The notes under the pieces are model-generated. The model saw nothing but the letters and a program-made list of their open reading frames with translations, was not told the origin of the DNA and ran no database searches. Made by a program: the position numbers and the translations under genes. Of a DNA stretch of 16,010 nt, positions 1 to 7,080 are shown one piece after another (position 1 is the first letter of the stretch; each line of letters begins with the position of its first letter). This DNA is from Ettlia oleoabundans (taxonomy: Eukaryota > Chlorophyta > Chlorophyceae > Chlamydomonadales), in the NCBI GenBank assembly GCA_019693395.1, contig JAAMXP010001462.1, positions 1 to 16,010 of the forward strand, read 5' to 3'.

Positions 1-15
1 CCCCCCCACCCCCAC

Positions 16-1815
16 CTATGATCCTGTTGACCATGCTGCCTCCTATGTAGCGGTGCTTGGGGGCAGTGATCACACCGCACGGCTTGTTCACTGTGAGAGG
101 ACAATGAGGGTGATGGGTGGCGGGTGAGTGGCAGACTACAAGGGGATAAAGAGAAGGGTCGTCCCTGGTCTGCCAAAGGCACCAAAGATGGGTAAAACAA
201 AAAAAACTGTGAGCTTTAGCTAAGATGATAAAGCACTTCTTTGTGGAGCAAGCACCCGCCCAGTACAACTGTCGGTTGCTGTTGGTTGTCCCCCCTCACC
301 CGCAATGAGGTCATCGTCCTCGTACAGCACCTCCACAGGCTCGTAATCGGCTGCCAGCGGTACAGCGCGCTTGGCAGCCTGCAGTACACAGGGCCGGTAC
401 AGGGGGTCCGCTACCTTGCGCGTGTGGCGCAGCAGCAGGAGTAGCGGCTGGCTGCGGCAGCCAGGCAGTTGCAGCATTCGGATGCGCAGAATGACTGCCA
501 GCCAGCCAGCCAGCCAGCCAGCCCGTGGCTAGCCACGAGCAGGGTGTGTTGGCTGCCCACCCACCCACCCACCTGCAGCAGCTGCTCGGCCCTGGCCAGG
601 GGCAGGCCCAGCTGCTGTGCTATCTCCTGCGACCCCTGCCTCAGTGGCTCCCCAGCTGCATTGCACTGCCGAAAGGCAATGTCCAGCTGCATGTGGGAGG
701 TGGGGTGGGGTGGATGGGCGCAGGCTGTGATAGAGAGGGATGCTGCTGTTGGTTGTTGCTAATGCTGTTGTTGATGCTGGCAGTACAGTCACAGTGGCGG
801 GGTTCCTGGCAGTACTTGTTGGCAGGGGAAGCAGCAAGAAGGCAGGCGCCTGTTGCATGTGCCAGCTCAACATATGATGCTGCATGTCGCGGTGCCTGCC
901 AGCCCGTTGTGGCGTGAGGATCAGGAGGCATGGACCGATACAAGTTGCACCCTAATGCACTGCTCCCCACAGTGTCAACCGCCTGCTGCCCGCATGTTGC
1001 GGGATACTGTCCCTGCGCAGGAAGAAAGCCGGGAACTCACTCACCGCCTTTTTGCGCTGCTCGTATTCCCGCTGCTCCACCACAGCCAGCCAGCTGCGGA
1101 TGGCGGCGTCGGCATGGTGCAGCTGGAAGTGCGGTGCCGCCTGCTGGGCCCCACCATCCTCCTCCTGCTGCTGCTGCTGCTGCGGCTGCTGCTGGCCACA
1201 TGGCTGTTGCTCTGCTCCTGCAACTGCTGCTTCTACTTGTTGTAGCTCTTGCTGCTGCTGCTCCTGGTGCTGCCGGTGTGCCTGTTGCAGCAGGTGCCGC
1301 CATTCCTCTGGGGGAGCCACGTCGGGGCAGCAGCGCAGGATGTGTGCCTCAAATGCCGGGACTTTGTAGCAGCACTGGCCGCAGGCGGGGCAGCGGTAGG
1401 AGGGCCGCTCCTTCCACCACAGCGGGGGCCGCCGCTGCTTGCCCTTGTGCTGCTGCTGCTGCTGCTGCTGTTGCTGCTGTTGCTGCTCCAATGGGTGCTG
1501 TTGCTGCTGCTGCTGGGGACTGTCAGCTGTCATTGCTCCAGCCTCTCGGCCTGCTAAGCTCACAACAGTCCCCCCCCTCCTACTTGTGTGGGACTGTACT
1601 GTGTGCCTGCCAGCAGCTGCAGCTGCTTCCGCTGGTTTCTCACCCTTGTTTGCCACAGCACGGCCGCTGGCGGTGGCACACCAGCCGACCGACTGGTGCT
1701 GCCCTGCAGGCGGTCCGGTGGCTCGCCTGACTGCAAGAGACTTGTGTAAACAGGATGTTCTCGCTGATAATGGTGCTCCCGAGCGGCTTAGCAAGCGCAG
1801 GGCGGCGCAGCGCAT
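16..1815 (-). CDS. RluA-type RNA pseudouridine synthase with N-terminal zinc finger and poly-Gln (3' part off the window)
   Basis: Four exons are visible: 1815-1045, 686-569, 494-300 and 90-16; the next donor GTGGGG (15-10) leads off the left edge. Joining exons 3 and 4 (phase 1, G|TG) gives YEDDDLIAVNKPCGVIT, the conserved segment near the start of the RluA/RsuA catalytic domain. These enzymes isomerise uridine to pseudouridine in rRNA or tRNA. The catalytic Asp motif (HRLDxxTSG) would lie beyond the edge, so activity cannot be judged. The first 35 residues, starting MRCAALRLLSRSG, are rich in Arg, Ser, Ala and Leu, like a mitochondrial or plastid transit peptide, so I chose the ATG at 1815; an in-frame ATG at 2001 is possible. 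Residues about 101-122 hold two poly-Gln runs. C142-x2-C145-x12-H158-x3-C162 is a C2HC finger-like motif. Exon 2 encodes an HTH-like helix pair. The family call is firm; the exon 2/3 junction is less certain. Confidence 0.82.
497..523. repeat. GCCA tetranucleotide microsatellite
   Basis: Nearly seven copies of GCCA. On the minus strand this is a run of GGCT that ends in the AG acceptor of intron 2 of the pseudouridine synthase gene. The donor of the same 74-nt intron is itself a GTGG repeat (561-572). Confidence 0.9.
1163..1516. repeat. CTG/CAG triplet tracts encoding poly-Gln
   Basis: CTG runs lie at 1163-1194, about 1247-1263, 1449-1488 and 1497-1516, with TTG interruptions. On the minus strand they read CAG/CAA and give the poly-Gln segments of exon 1 of the pseudouridine synthase. 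The opposite strand and other frames show long open poly-Ala, poly-Leu and poly-Cys frames that are artefacts of the same repeats. Confidence 0.85.
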
Positions 1816-2111
1816 GGCACAGGCATGTGCTACGGCCTTTGCAGTGTATCGCTGTCTTGTTGACTTACTGTGGTTCGTAAGCACCTCAGCAGCATAAGAC
1901 GACCGGCTAAGGACCTCCACAGGAAAATTTTGGCTCCGGAAGAAAGGGGATGAGTGTTGCAGTTTGTCGGAGGTAATGCAGCGTTCTGCCGATCCATTCA
2001 CAAACCGAAAGCCCGCATTAGTGTCTAGGGTCTTCCCGGGGCCCGGTAACCCACCCCTGACTTTGGTCCGCTACCAGGTGCAGCGTTTAGGCCATTTTGC
2101 AGCATCAAAGC
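1816..2111. promoter_or_regulatory. Divergent promoter interval between the pseudouridine synthase and SPT4 genes
   Basis: This 296-nt stretch separates two head-to-head start codons (1815 minus, 2112 plus), so it should hold both promoters and both 5' UTRs. I see no convincing TATA box. There is a GC-rich block at about 2030-2050 with the palindromic core CCCGGGGCCCGG. If the pseudouridine synthase actually starts at 2001, the interval shrinks to about 110 nt. Confidence 0.5.
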
Positions 2112-3091
2112 ATGGCAGAAGAGGGAGGCGATACGTTGGTCGCGCAGCCACCCACTGAGCTTGGCAAAACACTTCGATGCTGCGTTCCCTGCCGGCTGAT
2201 CAAGACATTTGAGCAGTTTTACGAGCAGGCAAGGCCCTTATGCATGCAAGGCCCTTAGGCGGTGATCGAGAAACCTGAAAGGTACCGGGCGGCCTGGAGA
2301 GCCAAGTTTCCAGCACCGCTGCCGCTGCCGGCGCCGCTGCAACGCCATGCAGTTTGGTCCTTTTTGAGAACATGCAGGGCTGCGAGAATTGTCCGTTCTT
2401 GGATATGGAGAATGATAGGGAGCGTGTCTTTGATTGCACCACCTCTGAGTTCAAGGTCAGCAGCATGGCACCAGTTGCAAGACGGCACTCATTCTCATGT
2501 AATGCCCATCGGGGCTTGACTTCATTTGCCGTCGTGCTGCGTGAAAATGTGCATTTTGCTGAAGCTCCCGCCTTTTGCCGGGTGCTGCAGGGCATGGTGA
2601 GCGTGGTTGACCCCAAGACCAGCTGGTCTGCAAAGTGGCTGCATCTCAGGTGGGCCCCGCCAGCTGCCAGCCCACCCAGGCTGCTGCCGCGTGCCTTTGG
2701 CGCTGTTTGATCTTTATGTGTGTTTGCTTGGCACAATATTATCTCTAAAGCCTGTACGCGTTGGCACGCCACCCTGCTGTGTTTGCAGGAAGTCTGTGCC
2801 TGGCTGCTATGCCTTGAGCGTGCAATCAGAGCTGCCGCAGGTGTGCGTGTGTGTGCTTGTGTTTTTATTGGGGGGGTGGGGGCGGTGGGTGGCTGCGGCA
2901 GCCTGCTGTGCCTTGCTCTTGTGCTCCATGCCGCTGGGCTGCGCACGCTGACCTGCTCAGGCAGCTTACCTGTTTGGTTGTGGTCTTCCATTCCTGGTAT
3001 TAGCCACTTTGCCTGTGCCGGTTTCGCTGCTGTGCAGCACATTGAGGACATCTTGGATAACCGGGGGATCAAGTGGCGACTACCTGAGTGA
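2112..3091 (+). CDS. SPT4: Transcription elongation factor SPT4
   Basis: SPT4 pairs with SPT5 (DSIF complex) and keeps RNA polymerase II processive in the nucleus. Five exons, 2112-2228, 2378-2455, 2591-2649, 2789-2840 and 3038-3091, join in phase to 119 aa, close to the usual 115-120 aa. The zinc-binding four-cysteine set is C24-x2-C27 and C41-x2-C44, in the family pattern LIKTFEQF followed by GCENCPF. The later SPT4 signatures are present too: VSVVDPKTSWSAKWL (SPT5-contact region), VPGCYALSV and a C-terminal helix HIEDILDNRGI. The ATG at 2112 gives the short N-terminus typical of the family. Intron 1 begins with GC (CAG|GCAAGG) instead of GT; without splicing the frame stops within 11 codons. 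Introns 2-4 are GT-AG, 135-197 nt long. Identification is firm. Confidence 0.95.
2229..2257 (+). repeat. 12-bp direct repeat at the GC-type 5' splice site of SPT4 intron 1
   Basis: GCAAGGCCCTTA occurs at 2229-2240 and again, identical, at 2246-2257, separated by TGCAT. The first copy starts exactly at the first intron base, so the GC donor itself is duplicated. The second copy follows CAT rather than CAG and would be a poorer donor. Confidence 0.9.
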
Positions 3092-3376
3092 ACCCTGCAG
3101 AGCAGTAGCAGCGGCATTGTCGGAGTCTCGGCAGTCTTGGTCGTCCCCCTTTGGGTCAGCAGTAGGATTTCTTTTTCGTAGCAGTTGATGTAGCAGCTGT
3201 AGGCAGCGGTCTGGTTCAGAAGCAGCACACAGGTAGGCAGCGCGGCAGGCAGGCAAGCAGCACTGCAGTACAATGCATCAGTGGCCGTTGGCGGCGTGCA
3301 ACAGCCATTCGCTTAGTCTCACTACAGCAAGCACCTTGCAATCAACTTTTTGCTCTCATTCTGTGAGGTGGATAGC

Positions 3377-3381
3377 TGTAA
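3377..3381 (+). terminator. Probable TGTAA poly(A) signal of SPT4
   Basis: This TGTAA lies about 285 nt downstream of the SPT4 stop codon and is the first good match on the plus strand that I found. TGTAA is the established chlorophyte polyadenylation signal. The use of this copy is inferred. Confidence 0.45.
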
Positions 3382-4043
3382 CGGAGCTCTCTATTGGTTG
3401 TAGGTTACTTGTTGCAACATTGGGAGGAATCAATAAGGTACTTGCTGTTCACTTGATTTCAACCGGTCCAGAGGGGCAAAAGGCGAATCAATGAATTGAG
3501 TGATGCGACAACAGATGGTACAGACAAGCACGCCGTAGACAGGGGTTGTGCTTGCTCGCGGGATGAAATGGTGGTTGTATGAAAGAAAGGGACGAAATGC
3601 TGGCATGCAAAATCTGCCACTTAACATGTGAGATTTTTAAGTCAAATAAAAAAAGGAGGGCCGAGAAGGTGCTGCTACTGGTATGGCAACCCATGCTGGG
3701 GATGCGTGGTGCAACTGTTTCGGCTTAATGATGAAAGGCACAGAAGAGGCAACAGCTAGTATGGGACAACCTCTCATGACACAGGACACGCAGAAAAAAA
3801 TGCGCTGTTGGTTTCAGTACTATGGCAGGATACGGGATAATGTGCGGTATGGTATGCATCATGTACGGTGCATGTGCTGCGATACTGGTGCCATTGAAGT
3901 GCTGTCGATACGGTACGGTACGGTACGATATGGTATGATACGACCATGGTGTGATGTGATGCACTGCTGTTTGTTCTTTTTTCATGAAACGGTGCCTCTT
4001 GCATACCAAAGGTTGGATTACTTCGGCGCCGGCTGGCTGGTCC
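3382..4043. other. Convergent intergenic stretch with TACGG-type repeats
   Basis: This lies between the 3' ends of SPT4 (plus) and the unrecognised gene (minus). No coding exon could be supported. It contains an A/T-rich patch at about 3625-3655. It also has a degenerate pentamer array: TACGG/TATGG units are dense at 3909-3943 and sparser at 3846-3875. Open frames across the array show only low-complexity translations. Confidence 0.6.
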
Positions 4044-4048
4044 TTACA
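4044..4048 (-). terminator. Probable TGTAA poly(A) signal of the 282-aa protein gene
   Basis: TGTAA read on the minus strand (TTACA on plus), 115 nt downstream of the stop codon at 4163. Spacing and sequence fit a chlorophyte 3' UTR end. Confidence 0.6.
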
Positions 4049-4162
4049 CAGGCGCCAACCCGCTCCAGGCAATGGGATGGGCAGGCTGCAGCCAGCCACC
4101 GGTCCCATCCAGCCGCCAGAGGAACGCCAGCAGGTTTGCAGGCGACACTCGCTAGTTTTTGC

Positions 4163-5426
4163 TCACACCTGCGCGGCTGCCTCGTCCAGCTGGCGCTGCG
4201 GAGTGGTGGCGCTACCAGGGGCACACGCTTCCTCCGCCTGTTGGGGGGTGCTGCAGACATCGCCGGCCGCTCCGGCTCCTGCTGCCGCCACGGCGGGTCT
4301 GGCCGCGGGGGCTGGGGAGGGTAACAGGCCGTGTTGCAGCATCTCTTCAAAACGTGCTGGGGTGAGCTGGCCGTAGGCGCGAAGCACCGCCAACGCAAGG
4401 TTCTCGTTCAGCCTGCAGCAAGGCGGAGGGTAGCGTGCAGGGCAAGGTTGTGAAGACTGCATGTTCCTGCAAACCAAAGCAAAAGCATCTCCATGCTGTG
4501 CTTGTTGGTGACCTTGCATGGATGCTGTGCTTGTTGGTGACCTTACATGGGTGCTAATGCTTTGGCTGGCAGCCTGGCACTGACAGTGCGACTTTTGGCC
4601 AGCATTTCACTGGTCCTGCCGCCCTTGCCCTCAGCTCACCTGTAGAGCTGAGTCATCACAGCTCCTGCCACGGCCTGGCGGTGCACAGCATCATCCAGTG
4701 CTGGCCAGTGTCCCGCCTGACTGTACATGAGCTCAAAAACGAGCCCCGCCAGCCCCCACGTCAGCCTGGCAGCGGCACGCATGAGGGAGCGGTGGTGGGC
4801 CGCTGCATCGCCAGCTGCCTGCTGGAAGGCAGGGAATTCCTCCTCCTGCTCATTCCGCTGCTCCTGTTGCTGATGATGCTGCTGCTGTGCAGTTGGGGCA
4901 GTTGCGGTGCGGCTGCTGCCCAGAAGAGCAGCGTGGACGGCCACAACCGTCAGGGCCCGCACCGTCACCCCGCCGCGGCTCATGGTGGTGAGCAGCCTGC
5001 CACCAGAATCCCACCCAGCTTCCTCGTCGCCAGAAACCTCGGGGCAGCTATCTGCTATCTCTGCCAGGCTGAGGGTGTTCACATGAGTGATTTCGTGGTG
5101 GGAGGTGCCCCTGCTGATCGCGTCGGTTTGCACGAGAGCAAGCGGGCCGGGCAGCCTGCACAGCAAGAGGCAGTCGAGGGAGGCAGTCAATTCCTGTGAG
5201 CAGCAGATAGTATGCTTCGCATATGCCGTTATGATCCATTACTACAATGCACGGTTGACTCTGTCCAACCACTGACTGGACTTGAGAGCAGCGGCAGGAG
5301 CAGTCGCGGGTTGCGCTGGCGCAGCTGCTGCCCGTCGGCGCACCTGTAAGTCGTGCCACCAACTGCGCCATGTAGCGTTACGTAAACGGCTGGAACTGCT
5401 AACGAGGAGGTGGCCCGCGAGGGCAT
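4163..5426 (-). CDS. Unrecognised 282-aa helical protein with a Gln/Glu-rich insert
   Basis: Three exons, 5426-5344, 5155-4640 and 4412-4163, join in phase (both junctions AG|G, making Arg28 and Arg200). A TAG lies in frame six codons upstream of the ATG at 5426, which supports that start. I do not recognise the family. A short N-terminal segment is followed by an acidic stretch (residues about 65-75). Next comes a hydrophobic stretch (RALTVVAVHAALLG, about 94-107) and a Gln/Glu-rich low-complexity insert (about 117-136). After that is a helical, partly hydrophobic region with LTWGLAGLVFELMYS (159-173) and LNENLALAVLRAYGQLT. The C-terminal tail of about 50 residues is Ala/Pro-rich. The helical core after the insert looks like a folded domain. 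The final donor-like GTGTGA overlaps the stop, so a further exon is not fully excluded, but a TGTAA 115 nt downstream favours an end here. Confidence 0.6.
4493..4550. repeat. Two-copy 29-bp tandem repeat in an intron
   Basis: 4493-4521 and 4522-4550 are head-to-tail copies differing at one base (TTGCATGG versus TTACATGG). They lie within intron 2 (4639-4413) of the 282-aa protein gene, outside both splice sites. Confidence 0.92.
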
Positions 5427-5718
5427 ATGGCGGAGGCGGGGAGCTGTTGTCTAGAAGCGCTGCCGGCGCGTGGTAGGAAGTGGAACCGCAACACGTCAAA
5501 GGAACTATTTCAGAGTCGTCAAGAAGCCGAATGGAGCAGAGGGCAGGCTGCCGTGGCCTGAACAGCGCGCCCTATCTGCCACGTACTGCTGTACTGCCTC
5601 CTGAAACTTTTCATCCCATTTTCATCCAGGCCCGAGGATTGAGCGAATTGAAGCAGTCAGCTTACGCATGCTAGCCAATACTATCATATTCTTGGAAAGT
5701 CACCATGCTTGATGAGTG

Positions 5719-6841
5719 CTACAGCTTGGCTTTGCAGAAGGCTTCTCGCAGCAGCAGCACTGTGGCGGCCGACTGATCGGGCGCCAGGGGCGGGCCGGAA
5801 ACGCCGTAGCAGGGTCCTGGCCAAGCCGGATCAGTCTGCGCAGTCCAGACAGCACAGCAGCAAGTCTAAGTATCATCAGTTCCTTGGTGAACAGGGCACC
5901 CTGGCAGCGAAGGACCCAGTGCATTCCTAGCCATCACGGGTAAGCTACCGACTCCCGCCGCATACACCACAGCTGCCCTGGATGCCCAGGCACTCACCTG
6001 CAGCCGACCAGTCACATGGATGTGAAGCTGCGAAACTATGTTGCCGATGGCCGCTACGTTGAGCTTGTAGGGGCGGTAGAGGTCCTGCAGGCATGTGTGG
6101 GTCTCCCGTTGAACATGTCAAGCACCGTGCCCGCAGCCAGGGGTCAGAACCATGTTTCGCGCCACTCAGGCATCCTAACCGGCTTAGTAAATGGCTTACA
6201 CCTTAGTACAGCTGAATTCAACCAGATGAGCACCTGGATGATCTTTGCCGCTGCTGCAACCTCCCGCCACAACGCCGCCCGCTGCTCCTGCGACAGCTGT
6301 ATCACCTCCCGTACATGATTGAGCCGGGGCACTAGCACCAGCCAGCAGGGATATGCGGCGTCATCTACCACGAGCACCTTGCACAAAGGGAGGTCGCACA
6401 CCTGGAAGGAGCCCAATGGAGAAAGTAATGAAAGATGTGGCGAGACAGACAGGTACAGGTACACTGCATGCAATCTGGGACACTGAGCTGATGACACAGG
6501 CACAAAAGTCTACGGAATGATCAACAGGAAACACAGTGACAGAGCATTGCAAATGGTACAGCAACTCACAGAGTGATCACGTGGTGCACCATCATAGTAC
6601 TAGTGAGACCAGCACTAGGCCAGCGATGACAACAGGTCAAGGCACCGGCAGCTCCCTTGGAGTGGCATGCAGTGTCTTTCAGGGCGAACCCAAGCCGGCG
6701 CACCTCGTGCTTTCCCTCCAAAAGGCGAGGATCCATGTCAAACGATTCAGCTCCGCGTACTCGTCGCCTGCCGAACAGCAAGCGCCCGAGGGCAAGGCCG
6801 GCAGCAAGGCATACCGAGGCTAGCACAGGTGGCCGTGTCAT
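5719..6841 (-). CDS. HIT-family (histidine triad) nucleotide-binding protein with N-terminal hydrophobic extension
   Basis: Four phase-0 exons, 6841-6704, 6401-6234, 6084-5998 and 5835-5719, give 169 aa. HIT proteins bind nucleotides and hydrolyse or transfer nucleotidyl groups through a histidine nucleophile. The order MDPRLLEGKHE, LCKVLVVDDAAYPCW, LVLVPR, KLNVAAIGNIVSQLHIHV and DPAWPGP matches a HIT subfamily common in proteobacteria, including the spacing from the His motif to DPAWP. The motif is H123-I-H125-V-T127: the first two histidines, including the likely nucleophile H125, are present, while the third position is Thr. As I recall, that subfamily also often lacks the third His. Residues 1-35, with hydrophobic VLASVCLAAGLALG and then Arg-rich FGRRRVRG, form an extra N-terminus that could be a membrane anchor or organelle-targeting peptide. 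A TGA in frame four codons upstream of the ATG supports this start; Met36 would be the bacterial-like start. One extra residue (Cys) interrupts the usual YPW. Confidence 0.88.
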
Positions 6842-7080
6842 CTTGCGCGATCAGCATTAAAAAGCGTAACAGAACCAGGAATAAGGAACCATACCTGTAG
6901 TGCTGGGCGCGTGCCGTACTGCTGCCTCTGTTTAATCATGAATGAGATGGTCGTGATTCAACTTTGATACCAAGCATTGGCTACATGATTCGGCAACAAT
7001 GACTGGAACAAGATAACATGGATAACACAACGCAACGGATGGCTTCGTGTTAGGCTAGAGAGCTAGGTGCCGCTACCTCG

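Noticed and set aside
930..1730. Long plus-strand frames rich in Ala, Leu and Cys
   Set aside because: They are shadows of the CAG/CTG repeats that encode poly-Gln on the minus strand.
2200..3273. 357-codon open frame on the minus strand
   Set aside because: It lies antisense to all five SPT4 exons, which are confirmed by family motifs and splice phase; its translation has no domain.
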